A stretch of 64,000 nucleotides of DNA from Actinomycetes bacterium. Lineage in GTDB: Bacteria; Actinomycetota; Coriobacteriia; Anaerosomatales; JAGXFU01. Shown here in pieces: positions 1 through 7,554 of the stretch; positions within the stretch are counted from its first letter, which is position 1, and each line of letters starts with the position of its first letter. Under the pieces are notes generated by a model. The model was not told the origin of the DNA. It saw only the letters and a program-made list of their open reading frames with translations, and searched no databases. The position numbers were made by a program, and so were the translations under genes. The DNA is taken from the NCBI GenBank assembly GCA_024637115.1, contig JAGXFU010000011.1, forward strand, positions 124,001-188,000, given 5' to 3'.

Positions 1-337
1 GGTCAGCAGGCATACCGAAAATGCGCATGGCGGGCTGGGCGAGCGCGTGCTCCCCTTCGTCCGGCACACGGCCAACAGGTGTGGCATCACCGCGAATCGC
101 GCCGCACAACGCCCGTGCGTACTCATCGGGCTCCCCAAGCTCTGAGAGAACAACTCGCGCCGTGTCAGGCGTCGCATCGGAGTCGAGTGCCTCCAACACG
201 TGCGAACGCGTCTCATCAAGAGCATCACGAGCAACATTGCGTGTGACCTGGCAAAATCCCGCCTCGAGCGCTGTGAGATATTCCTCGACGACTCGTTGCG
301 TCTCACTACTCAGCTCTCCAAAATCACGAACTGACAT
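1..337 (-). CDS. HAAS/DUF1700-like protein, partial (N-terminal 112 residues)
   Basis: An open frame runs leftward from an ATG at 337 and leaves the window without a stop. The N-terminal half is helical and charged (LSSETQRVVEEYLTALE..., then DEYARALCGAIRG), and includes an LSELGEPDEYA segment. This is the look of the HAAS/DUF1700 domains often encoded next to PadR regulators; such proteins usually continue into membrane helices, which cannot be seen here. The start lies inside the end of padR (14-nt overlap), so the two are probably co-translated. The family call rests on the sequence pattern plus context and is tentative; the existence of the gene is fairly sure. Confidence 0.65.
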   Translation of the reverse strand, partial: MSVRDFGELSSETQRVVEEYLTALEAGFCQVTRNVARDALDETRSHVLEALDSDATPDTARVVLSELGEPDEYARALCGAIRGDATPVGRVPDEGEHALAQPAMRIFGMPAD

Positions 338-680
338 CGGAACCGATCCCTTCAAGAACGTCATCAATGTCTCGGGCCACCTCACGCCATGACGCCGCCA
401 TTTGTAGCAGCTCGGTACTTCCATCAGATGTGAGGCGGTAGTACTTGCGTGGAGGTCCCACCGGGGATTCCCTCCACATGGAGTCAATCAGCCCTGCACG
501 CTTGAGTCGGGAAAGCAACGGGTAGATCGTGCCCGCGCTGATCGCAAGTCCGGCACGATCAGATAGCGAAACAACGATCTCAGAGCCGTACATCTCATTA
601 CGAGCAAGCATGCCGAGAATAACCACTTCGACTACACCTTTTCGTATTTGAGAGACCCAGCTATCCTTTTCGGCTCCCAT
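324..680 (-). CDS. PadR-family transcriptional regulator
   Basis: A 118-residue winged-helix DNA-binding protein. The segments VVILGMLARNEMYGSEI, ISAGTIYPLLSRLKRAGLI and PRKYYRLTSDG match the PadR N-terminal fold: helix 1, recognition helix and wing. The frame is open from an upstream ATG at 725, but the ATG at 680 has AGGAG 7 nt upstream, and the longer version would begin inside the operator-like repeat at 713-751, so 680 is chosen. It overlaps the next gene by 14 nt. PadR repressors usually control their own operon together with a membrane or transport gene, which fits this two-gene unit. The effector is unknown. Confidence 0.88.
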   Translation of the reverse strand: MGAEKDSWVSQIRKGVVEVVILGMLARNEMYGSEIVVSLSDRAGLAISAGTIYPLLSRLKRAGLIDSMWRESPVGPPRKYYRLTSDGSTELLQMAASWREVARDIDDVLEGIGSDVSS

Positions 681-712
681 ATCTCGACTCCTTGTGCCGC
701 GTGCATTACGAA

Positions 713-751
713 CATGGTACTGCAAGGTATCGTGTAGTGCAAGGTACCATG
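713..751. promoter_or_regulatory. Probable PadR operator
   Basis: Two CATGGTAC/GTACCATG arms at 713-720 and 744-751 form an 8-bp inverted repeat. Between and across them TGCAAGGTA occurs twice, at 721-729 and 738-746. The element lies 33 nt upstream of the padR start. PadR repressors commonly bind such dyads at their own promoter, so autoregulation is the likely role; this is inferred from position and symmetry. Confidence 0.6.
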
Positions 752-821
752 CGATAGACGCTACTTGTCCCGAGAAGCTGTCGCGTGCTGATCGAACAGT
801 GCGGGTTTCAGATGGCTCGGA

Positions 822-1943
822 TTAGGGTTGGGCTGCTGCAGTTCGCTCTATCGCCTCGGCATACAGGGGAGTCAGGCGCTCGAAGGTATATGCCTCGGCG
901 AGGCCCCTTCCCTGCCCCGGCTCAGGACGCTCCGATATCAGTGAACGGAGCCGCGCAACGAGTTGCTCGGCGTTGCCATAGCGCATATGTGCTGGATACA
1001 GTTCCGGATATGCGAGCCGGTCCGGCACCAGCGGGAAGCACCCGACATACGCGGCCTCGATCATAGCGAGCCCAAAGAACTCGTTGATGGCCGTTGAGAC
1101 AGCGACATCGGAATGAGCGAGAAGTCTCGCGTACTCGGCCCGACTCGACGGTTCGCCCACGTGGACCAACCTGTCTCCCAGAGCGATGTGTGCTTGCGTT
1201 ATCGAATCGGGCACATCGCGAAATGACTGGCCTACGACCGCAACTTCAAAGTCGAGACCCTCGCTGGCCAGAGCCGACACGGCAGCGAAGAACGCGTCGG
1301 GGTCCTTATCATGCTCCCATCGGTGAGGCCACACGATTCGTACGCGATCACCACGAACGGCACCTTTCACTCCGGTCGCTCCGAGGGCCACATCGAACTC
1401 AGTCGGATCGAATGGCGGAGCGATCACCTGACATTTGGGAGCGATACGCTCAACAACGTCGGCTGGATGATGATCCGGGAACTGCTTCAAGAACGCAGGA
1501 ATCTCAGACAGGAAGGTGTCTCTCGTCCACTCGGTGTTGAACAAGCACTGATTCGCAACAAGTGCGCTCGTGATGTTCGTGAGCGGAAACTGGAAATCCC
1601 ATTCCTCCTCATGACGGTTGGGGTAGACCAACTGATTCTCGTGAAAGTAGACGATTGACGGAATACCGGCAACGACCTCGCCGGCGAGCCCGTAGAACTC
1701 TGCGAGATTGACGAACGTGGATGCATACACGAGATCCCACCTGGCACCGGCAGCGTAGAGATCACGTGCCTGCTGTGCCATGGTGATCGCCGCGCCGCGC
1801 ATGCGCCATTTCCACTTGCGAGCAGGCAGGGTGAGAAGGTCGAAGTCGACGTCGAGGCGGTCAAGCAACCCGTCGAGCACTGCTCGATGCGAGCCTCCGT
1901 AGTACGGCTCCAGCACAAGCAGACGTGGTCGGGCGGCACTCAT
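822..1943 (-). CDS. Glycosyltransferase of the tRNA-queuosine mannosyltransferase (GTDC1/DUF3524) family
   Basis: A 373-residue GT4-like glycosyltransferase. The N-terminus has the family signature of DUF3524/GTDC1 proteins: PYYGGSHRAVLDGL near residue 10, LLTLPARKWKWRMRG near 35, IVYFHENQLVYP near 95 and PKCQVI near 165. The second half is a Rossmann donor-binding domain with the EFFGLAMIEAAYVGCFPL loop. In vertebrates the family member transfers mannose to queuosine in tRNA-Asp; the bacterial substrate is not established here. The gene starts with ATGA overlapping the stop of thiI, another tRNA-modification gene, which supports a tRNA role. The frame extends to 2006, but the ATGA-coupled start at 1943 is preferred. 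The family is clear; the acceptor is inferred. Confidence 0.85.
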   Translation of the reverse strand: MSAARPRLLVLEPYYGGSHRAVLDGLLDRLDVDFDLLTLPARKWKWRMRGAAITMAQQARDLYAAGARWDLVYASTFVNLAEFYGLAGEVVAGIPSIVYFHENQLVYPNRHEEEWDFQFPLTNITSALVANQCLFNTEWTRDTFLSEIPAFLKQFPDHHPADVVERIAPKCQVIAPPFDPTEFDVALGATGVKGAVRGDRVRIVWPHRWEHDKDPDAFFAAVSALASEGLDFEVAVVGQSFRDVPDSITQAHIALGDRLVHVGEPSSRAEYARLLAHSDVAVSTAINEFFGLAMIEAAYVGCFPLVPDRLAYPELYPAHMRYGNAEQLVARLRSLISERPEPGQGRGLAEAYTFERLTPLYAEAIERTAAAQP

Positions 1944-3166
1944 CGCCACGCATCCGCCGCACGTATCGACTCGGGCATCCGCTTGGGCGCACGGTATGCA
2001 GGACACTCATAGTCCCGATACTCGGTGCCCTCGAGTGCATCCGAGACCATGCGAACAAGATCAAGGTCTATCTCACCCTTGTGCACCTGAGCTACGGACG
2101 CGTGCGTTTCGGGACTTCTTGGCATGAAGAGTGTGCAACAATCCGCATGGTCTTGAGTCGACAGTCGCAGCGTTCCCAACGCACGCGCCTCTGCGATGAT
2201 CTCGAGCTTGTCCGATCCGATCAACGGCCTGAGTACGGGCAACGACGCAGCGTCGTCCACCGCCCGGATGTTCTCGAGAGTCTGCGAAGCAACCTGCCCG
2301 AGGGACTCACCTGTCACGAGCGCTTTGGCGTTCTCGAATGCAGCGATCGCCTCAGCAACACGAATCATGAGACGTCGATACAGGAGCACACGTAGGTCCG
2401 GTGGGGCCGCAAGCGATATCTCCTTCTGGAGATCACCGAAGGGTACGTAGTAGATCCGGCCAATGCCACCCGCCAGTTCGAGGTGCTGGGCAATCTCGTG
2501 TACGAGGCGCTCTGAGAGGTCATTTGTCTGCGGACGTCCGGAAAAGTGGACACCCACGACAATCGCTCCACGCCGCGCCATGCGCCACGTGGCAATCGGT
2601 GAGTCGATTCCCGCTGAGAGCAATGAGATGACCTTGCCGGCGCTCCCAACGGGAAGACCTCCCGGTCCCGGCACCTTGCGAGCGGAGACATATGCATCCC
2701 CCTGCACGACTTCCACCCGACACGTGACATCGGGTCTGGACAGGTTGACACGCTTTCCCGTGTTGTCGACCAGGTGCTGGCCGACGATCTTGTTCATCTC
2801 CATGCTGTTGAACCTGAACTCGGTGTTCGATCTGCGAGCCTCAACCGCAAAGGTCTCGAACTCCCCTGCTTGGCGAAGCGACAGAAGCGCGGCGCTATTG
2901 ATCTGATCGATATCGCGCGCTGTTATGAATACCGGCGCGACGTTGGCGACTCCCGGGACCAGGGCGATACGATCGACAAGTTCGTCAACACGGTCTGGAT
3001 CGGATGCCACCACCGTGAGGCGGCTGGCATTGCATTCGACTGGCTCATCGGTAATACCACGAACTGCAACCCGCAGATTGTCACGAAGGCGTCGCTCAAA
3101 GACAGAGCGGTTACGCCCCTTCAGACCGATCTCGTGGTAGTGGATGAGGGCGGCGCGAGTAAACAA
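1940..3166 (-). CDS. thiI: tRNA 4-thiouridine synthetase ThiI
   Basis: A 408-residue protein that makes 4-thiouridine at position 8 of tRNA, taking sulfur from a cysteine desulfurase, and can also supply sulfur for thiazole synthesis. A ferredoxin-like and THUMP RNA-binding region fills about residues 1-165, followed by a PP-loop ATP pyrophosphatase domain with SAGIDS at 184-189. A CC pair lies at 343-344 in the conserved C-terminal part. The rhodanese domain of the enterobacterial enzyme is absent, as in Bacillus-type ThiI. The start is TTG, placed 5 nt after AGGAGG. The gene follows rpoZ by 12 nt and overlaps the glycosyltransferase by 4 nt. Confidence 0.95.
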   Translation of the reverse strand: MFTRAALIHYHEIGLKGRNRSVFERRLRDNLRVAVRGITDEPVECNASRLTVVASDPDRVDELVDRIALVPGVANVAPVFITARDIDQINSAALLSLRQAGEFETFAVEARRSNTEFRFNSMEMNKIVGQHLVDNTGKRVNLSRPDVTCRVEVVQGDAYVSARKVPGPGGLPVGSAGKVISLLSAGIDSPIATWRMARRGAIVVGVHFSGRPQTNDLSERLVHEIAQHLELAGGIGRIYYVPFGDLQKEISLAAPPDLRVLLYRRLMIRVAEAIAAFENAKALVTGESLGQVASQTLENIRAVDDAASLPVLRPLIGSDKLEIIAEARALGTLRLSTQDHADCCTLFMPRSPETHASVAQVHKGEIDLDLVRMVSDALEGTEYRDYECPAYRAPKRMPESIRAADAWR

Positions 3167-3178
3167 GCGCGCCTCCTG

Positions 3179-3427
3179 CTACTTGTAGCTTTCCTTGGTC
3201 CGCTCATAGGACACGTCACCGGATGCGATCTCTTCGAGCGCGAGGGTGAGCGGCTTGGTGCTCGTAAGCTGAGCGATCTGCGTAGGGGCCATGGAAAGAA
3301 CGGCCTGATCACGAACGCCGTGAATCATGTCGTTGATCTGACGCGCACGTCGGGAAGCAACGGTGCACAGCGTGTACTTCGAATCAACAGTAGAGAGAAG
3401 AAGGTCGATCTCGGGCTGGATGACCAT
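3179..3427 (-). CDS. rpoZ: RNA polymerase omega subunit
   Basis: An 82-residue protein with the omega pattern: an N-terminal DLLLSTVDSKYTLCTVASRRARQIN segment that clamps the beta-prime C-terminus, and a KPLTLALEEIASGDVSYE motif in the second half. It assists assembly and stability of RNA polymerase. The order mihF-gmk-rpoZ is standard in actinobacteria and supports the call. In many actinobacteria coaBC and metK come next; here thiI does. Confidence 0.95.
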   Translation of the reverse strand: MVIQPEIDLLLSTVDSKYTLCTVASRRARQINDMIHGVRDQAVLSMAPTQIAQLTSTKPLTLALEEIASGDVSYERTKESYK

Positions 3428-3442
3428 AGTGAGTGTCAGTCC

Positions 3443-4039
3443 TTACTTCGAATCGGGAGCTTGGTTAGCGTAAGAGTCCATTATAGCCACTATCTTGTCT
3501 GTGGCTCCAGAAACATCGTCATTAACTATCACGAAGTCATATGTACCCGCAAGTTCTATCTCGCGAATCGCGGTCTGCATGCGCACCTCGATCTGGTCTT
3601 GGGTCTCACTGCCGCGGGTTGCGAGTCGACGGCGAAGCTCCTCGATCGACGGAGCCCCAACGAACACGAGCACCGAGCCAGGGAGTTCACGTTTGACCTG
3701 AATCGCTCCTTGCGGATCTATCTCGAGGATCACCTGTCGACCCTCTGATATCTTCTGCTCCACTGCAGCGCGCAACGTGCCGTACCGATTTCCATGCACT
3801 TCTGCCCACTCAAGAAAGCCGCCGTTCTCGATCTCGCGATCGAACTCGGCGGGCGTTAGAAAGAAGTAGTGAACCCCGTCCGCTTCACCGGGCCGAGGAG
3901 CCCTTGTGGTCGCTGAAACCGACAACCATACATCAGGGACCCTCTCGAGCACTGCTCGAACCAGGGTCCCCTTGCCGGCCCCCGAAGGGCCGGACACGAT
4001 GAACAGGTTGCCGATGCGGGTAGTATCGGTCATCGACAT
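3443..4039 (-). CDS. gmk: Guanylate kinase
   Basis: A 198-residue enzyme phosphorylating GMP to GDP with ATP. The P-loop GPSGAGKGTL lies near residue 17, the GMP-binding segment SVSATTRAPRPGE near 42 and GVHYFFLTPAEF near 56; the lid and ILEIDPQGA motif follow. Length is normal for the family. The chosen ATG has AGAAGG about 10 nt upstream. It sits 28 nt after mihF and 15 nt before rpoZ, so the three are probably co-transcribed. Confidence 0.97.
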   Translation of the reverse strand: MSMTDTTRIGNLFIVSGPSGAGKGTLVRAVLERVPDVWLSVSATTRAPRPGEADGVHYFFLTPAEFDREIENGGFLEWAEVHGNRYGTLRAAVEQKISEGRQVILEIDPQGAIQVKRELPGSVLVFVGAPSIEELRRRLATRGSETQDQIEVRMQTAIREIELAGTYDFVIVNDDVSGATDKIVAIMDSYANQAPDSK

Positions 4040-4067
4040 CCGTGATGTACCTTCTGCTGGGAGGCTA

Positions 4068-4376
4068 CTAGCCGAGACGCCCCATCAGTGCTTCGCGCTG
4101 ACGGGCTCCGAGGCCCTGCACACGACGACTCTCGGAGATTTCCAACTCTTCCATGATCTTGGCGGCCTTGGCCTTGCCATATCCAGGCAGGGACTCAAGC
4201 AACGTCGAGACCTTCATGCGAGCAACGATCGGATCATCACTCTTAGCCATGACTTTGGCGAATGTCATATCGCCGGACTTGATCTTGGCTCGCAACTCGG
4301 CACGCTTCTGGCGAGCCTCAGCAGCCTTCTTTAGAGCGGCCTGGCGATCAGCGTCAGACAGATTAGGAAGTGCCAT
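4068..4376 (-). CDS. mihF: Actinobacterial integration host factor (mIHF)
   Basis: A 102-residue nucleoid-associated protein. It has a long charged N-terminal helix (ADRQAALKKAAEARQKRAELR) and a helix-two-turn-helix region, VSTLLESLPGYGKAKAAKIM, the mIHF DNA-binding signature. This family is unrelated in fold to the enterobacterial IHF/HU pair and acts in DNA bending, compaction and, for some phages, integration. The start is preceded by GAGGAGGAACC. A good promoter lies about 46 nt upstream of the start, so the gene need not depend on the pyr operon. The mihF-gmk-rpoZ order is conserved in actinobacteria. Confidence 0.93.
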   Translation of the reverse strand: MALPNLSDADRQAALKKAAEARQKRAELRAKIKSGDMTFAKVMAKSDDPIVARMKVSTLLESLPGYGKAKAAKIMEELEISESRRVQGLGARQREALMGRLG

Positions 4377-4421
4377 GGTTCCTCCTCGTCCTCCCTTGGC
4401 GGAGCTTGTTCACGCATCGCA

Positions 4422-4451
4422 ATTGTAGGCACAACCAGGGTGCAATGACAA
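4422..4451 (-). promoter_or_regulatory. Promoter of the mihF-gmk-rpoZ-thiI unit
   Basis: On the minus strand TTGTCA (4446-4451) and TACAAT (4422-4427) are separated by 18 nt. Each differs from the sigma-70 consensus at one position. It lies in the 123-nt gap between pyrE and mihF, the largest gap in this run of genes, and would start transcripts near 4415. It would let the housekeeping genes be expressed when the pyr operon is attenuated. Confidence 0.65.
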
Positions 4452-4499
4452 CCGTGATGTATGAGTAATGTTACCCCTGACCTGCGGAGATGCCAACCC

Positions 4500-5084
4500 C
4501 TAGCCGAGAAGCCGTCTGCTTCCGGGAGAATCGATGGCCTCCCCGGCGGCACAAAGGCCGCAGGAATCCGTCTCCCAAGACTCAACCTCAAGTTCAAGTA
4601 GAGGAATCAACCCCGCATCGAATGCCTTCTCTCCGCCACGATCGATGATTGAGACGACACCTGCGACTGACCCCCCCGCACCTTCGACGAGGTCGATCAC
4701 CTCGCGGACACTGCCACCCGTTGTGACCACGTCTTCTACCACGAGAACGCGCGCCTGGGCGGGCACCTCGAAAGAGCGACGAAACCGCATGGAACCCTCA
4801 ACACGCTCACTGAAGATGAACTTGACCCCAAGAGCCTGTGCAACCGCAAAGCCCATGATGATGCCGCCCACGGCGGGGGCGGCCACTAAATCGATCTCGC
4901 GATCCCCGACTCTCGACGCCATCTCGCGGGCGAGCCGGGTCACGAGTGCAGGATCCTCGAGGATTCGGGCACACTGCACGTATGTATCGGAGTGCCGACC
5001 ACTCGTTAGAACGAAGTGACCCGACAGGATCGCACCCGCGGTCTTAAGTGCAGCATGCACATCCGACTCAGTCATCTCAGTCAT
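4500..5084 (-). CDS. pyrE: Orotate phosphoribosyltransferase
   Basis: A 194-residue type I phosphoribosyltransferase that joins orotate to PRPP to form OMP. The PRPP-binding motif VLVVEDVVTTGGS lies near residue 113 and the SGRHSDTYVQCARI segment near 28. The C-terminus LPLLELEVESW matches the long-loop pyrE subgroup found in actinobacteria and Firmicutes. The ATG follows AAGGG, which is contributed by the end of pyrF, with a 3-nt gap. It is the last pyrimidine gene of the operon. Confidence 0.95.
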   Translation of the reverse strand: MTEMTESDVHAALKTAGAILSGHFVLTSGRHSDTYVQCARILEDPALVTRLAREMASRVGDREIDLVAAPAVGGIIMGFAVAQALGVKFIFSERVEGSMRFRRSFEVPAQARVLVVEDVVTTGGSVREVIDLVEGAGGSVAGVVSIIDRGGEKAFDAGLIPLLELEVESWETDSCGLCAAGEAIDSPGSRRLLG

Positions 5085-5087
5085 TGA

Positions 5088-5786
5088 CTACCCTTCCGTC
5101 GCAATATTCTCGAATGCCTGAATCGGAAGCTCCGCGGCGGTGATCGGACGACCGATCACGACATGCGAGGCGCCGGCATCAATCGCCGCGCGAGGCGAGG
5201 CCACTCGCGCCTGGTCGTCCAATGGTGCGCCCTCCGGTCTCACTCCTGGCGTAACGATCAGACGTTCGGAGCCAAGGATATCTCTCATCGCGGAGGCTTC
5301 TCTCGGAGAGCACACAACCCCTTGGACGCCCGCCTCAACCGCGAGGGTGGCGAGCCTGTTCACCTGGATAGACGCCAGATCCCGCACGCCTGTCTGCTCG
5401 AGCGCCGCATCATCCATGCTGGTCAGAACCGTGACAGCCAGCACCGCCGGGGTGTCCAGGCCGCACTCTTGGCTTCCCGCACACGCTCCGCGCACAGCAG
5501 CCGCCATCATCTCTCTCCCACCAGCAGCGTGAACGGTGAACATGGAGACTCCGAGGCGAGATATCTCACGCGCCGCCCCCTCGACCTGATGTGGAATATC
5601 GTGGAGCTTCAAGTCCAGGAAGATCTGGAATCCCATCTGTTTGAACGTAGAAACGATTTCGGGACCCTCGGCGTAGAACAGGGTCATCCCCACCTTGAGC
5701 CACTCCGCCCGACCCTGGAGCCCGCGGGCGAGCGACAGTGCTGAATGGGCATCTGTATCCAGCGCAACGATAATCTGATCACGCAT
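5088..5786 (-). CDS. pyrF: Orotidine 5'-phosphate decarboxylase
   Basis: A 232-residue enzyme that decarboxylates OMP to UMP, the last step of the pathway. The N-terminal IVALDTDAHS and the catalytic FLDLKLHDIPHQV segment (DxKxxDI pattern) are present, as is the phosphate-binding VVIGRPIT near the C-terminus. This is the group I form of ordinary length. It lies 14 nt after pyrD and 3 nt before pyrE. Confidence 0.97.
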   Translation of the reverse strand: MRDQIIVALDTDAHSALSLARGLQGRAEWLKVGMTLFYAEGPEIVSTFKQMGFQIFLDLKLHDIPHQVEGAAREISRLGVSMFTVHAAGGREMMAAAVRGACAGSQECGLDTPAVLAVTVLTSMDDAALEQTGVRDLASIQVNRLATLAVEAGVQGVVCSPREASAMRDILGSERLIVTPGVRPEGAPLDDQARVASPRAAIDAGASHVVIGRPITAAELPIQAFENIATEG

Positions 5787-5800
5787 CTCGGTAGCTCCCT

Positions 5801-6718
5801 CTAGTCCGTGTTGAGTGCGCCGGTGAGTTCGCTCACACGGGCAATGCCACGAGCACGGCAGAATTCGGAAAGACCATCCGCAACACGCATCGTGGCGGTT
5901 GGATCGACGAAATTGGCAGTACCCACGGAAACAGCCGAAGCACCCGCCAGCATGAATTCAACGGCATCCTCGGCGGTCATGATTCCACCCATTCCGATCA
6001 CGGGTACCGACACCGCGTTCGACACCTGCCATACCATACGCAGTGCGACCGGCTTGATTGCCGGACCCGACAGTCCGCCCACAACGCGCGCCAACTTCGG
6101 CTTGAATGTATCCGCGTCAATCGCCATTCCCAGCAGCGTGTTGATCAGCGAGACCGCATCGGCCCCTGCCGCTTCCACCGCGAGCGCAATCTCAACGATA
6201 TCCGTCACGTTCGGACTCAGTTTGACGATCAGCGGCTTCATTGTCGCCGCGCGACACGCTTCCGTGATCTGTGCGGCGGGCACGCAACTCGTGCCGAAAG
6301 CCATACCGCCGGCATCCACATTCGGGCACGAGATGTTGATCTCAAATGCATTGACCTGCGGGTGATCATCAAGCCGTTCAACAAGCGCGACATACTCGGC
6401 GAGGGAATGGCCACTCACATTCACCACCACGGGCACATCGACATCGGCCAGATAGGCAAGATCCCGTTCGATGAACGCCTCAACGCCTGGATTCTGCAGC
6501 CCGATCGAGTTGAGCATCCCGCTTGAGGTTTCGGCGATACGAGGGCTCGCGTTGCCCGACCATGCATTGAGAGAGACACCCTTGGTGACGATCGCCCCAA
6601 GATGAGACAGGTCCACGAATTCGGCGAACTCTCTACCGCTGGCAAAGGTACCGCTCGCGGTCATTACGGGATTTCGAAGCTCAAGATTGCCGACCTTGAC
6701 GCTCATGTCCACTGTCAC
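5801..6718 (-). CDS. pyrD: Dihydroorotate dehydrogenase, class 1B catalytic subunit
   Basis: A 305-residue FMN enzyme oxidising dihydroorotate to orotate. Motifs include NPVMTASGTFASG near the N-terminus, the catalytic-loop NISCPNVDAGG, PLIVKLSPNVTDI, and the FMN phosphate site PVIGMGGIMTAEDA. The serial motif and the adjacent pyrK identify the NAD-linked 1B form. The frame is open to 6892, but that would cover the end of pyrK. A GTG at 6718 has GGGAG 7 nt upstream and is chosen; ATG at 6706 is the alternative. Confidence 0.93.
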   Translation of the reverse strand: MTVDMSVKVGNLELRNPVMTASGTFASGREFAEFVDLSHLGAIVTKGVSLNAWSGNASPRIAETSSGMLNSIGLQNPGVEAFIERDLAYLADVDVPVVVNVSGHSLAEYVALVERLDDHPQVNAFEINISCPNVDAGGMAFGTSCVPAAQITEACRAATMKPLIVKLSPNVTDIVEIALAVEAAGADAVSLINTLLGMAIDADTFKPKLARVVGGLSGPAIKPVALRMVWQVSNAVSVPVIGMGGIMTAEDAVEFMLAGASAVSVGTANFVDPTATMRVADGLSEFCRARGIARVSELTGALNTD

Positions 6719-6729
6719 AGTCCGGCTCC

Positions 6730-7554
6730 CTAATGCTTCGGAGGAATCTCCGAGGAGTCCCAGAGGACTTCCTCGGCATTGAACACCGGACCGTCGACAC
6801 ATGCACGCTTCAGGCCGGAGTGCGTTGAAACGACGCATGATAGGCACGCACCGATACCGCAGGCCATGAGGCGCTCGAGTGAGACCTGACACGCAACGCC
6901 GGCGACAGCCGCCTGCGCCGCGACTATGCGCTGCATCGCCTCCGGCCCGCAGCAGTACACGACGTCGAACTGATGCTCCCCGAGCAATCGCTCGGAGAGT
7001 GCTGTAACGAAACCATGCACACCGGCCGAACCGTCATCGGTGGCCACGTCTACGACACGGGCCACGTCCTCGTAGAGCCCGCGTGCAACGAGACGCTCCG
7101 CTGTCGGAGCCCCCATTGCAACGGTGACGGCCGCTCCTGATGCAGCGAGCTGCTCGGCGAGCATCCCGAGGGGGGCTGCTCCGAGTCCGCCCGTGACAAT
7201 CAGGGCATGCGCAAGTCCTTCCGGCACTATCCAACCGGCGCCAAGTGGTCCGACCAGGTCGCATACGGCGCCGGGTTCCAGGAGTGACATCTCGCGAGTG
7301 CCTGTGCCGAGGACCTGATACAGGATCTCAATCGACTCACCCCGCACTCGATGCACCGAGAAGGGACGACGCAATACAAAGTCCCGGCCCCGGGCAATGC
7401 GAAGGTGAACAAACTGTCCGGGACGCACCGTGGACGCAACGTGCGGCGCTCGCAACACGAGCAGACCAACGCCCTCAGTCACTCGCTCGTTCGAGAGAAC
7501 GGAGACTCCCTCGAGCACCCTGCGCGGCTCTGCGGTGTCATGCGCGCAACTCAC
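6730..7554 (-). CDS. pyrK: Dihydroorotate dehydrogenase electron transfer subunit
   Basis: A 274-residue iron-sulfur flavoprotein that passes electrons from PyrD to NAD. A ferredoxin-reductase-like FAD domain with the RRPFSVH motif near residue 60 is followed by a nucleotide-binding domain with [14 protein letters not shown], and then the [2Fe-2S] cluster site CGIGACLSC plus a later cysteine in [11 protein letters not shown]. Its ATG overlaps the stop of carB (ATGA). Presence of PyrK points to NAD as acceptor, common in anaerobes and Gram-positive bacteria. Confidence 0.95.
   Translation of the reverse strand: MSCAHDTAEPRRVLEGVSVLSNERVTEGVGLLVLRAPHVASTVRPGQFVHLRIARGRDFVLRRPFSVHRVRGESIEILYQVLGTGTREMSLLEPGAVCDLVGPLGAGWIVPEGLAHALIVTGGLGAAPLGMLAEQLAASGAAVTVAMGAPTAERLVARGLYEDVARVVDVATDDGSAGVHGFVTALSERLLGEHQFDVVYCCGPEAMQRIVAAQAAVAGVACQVSLERLMACGIGACLSCVVSTHSGLKRACVDGPVFNAEEVLWDSSEIPPKH

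Noticed and set aside
2774-3748. A 324-codon plus-strand ORF
   Set aside because: It is antisense to thiI, rpoZ and gmk, whose products are clear; its protein has no family features.
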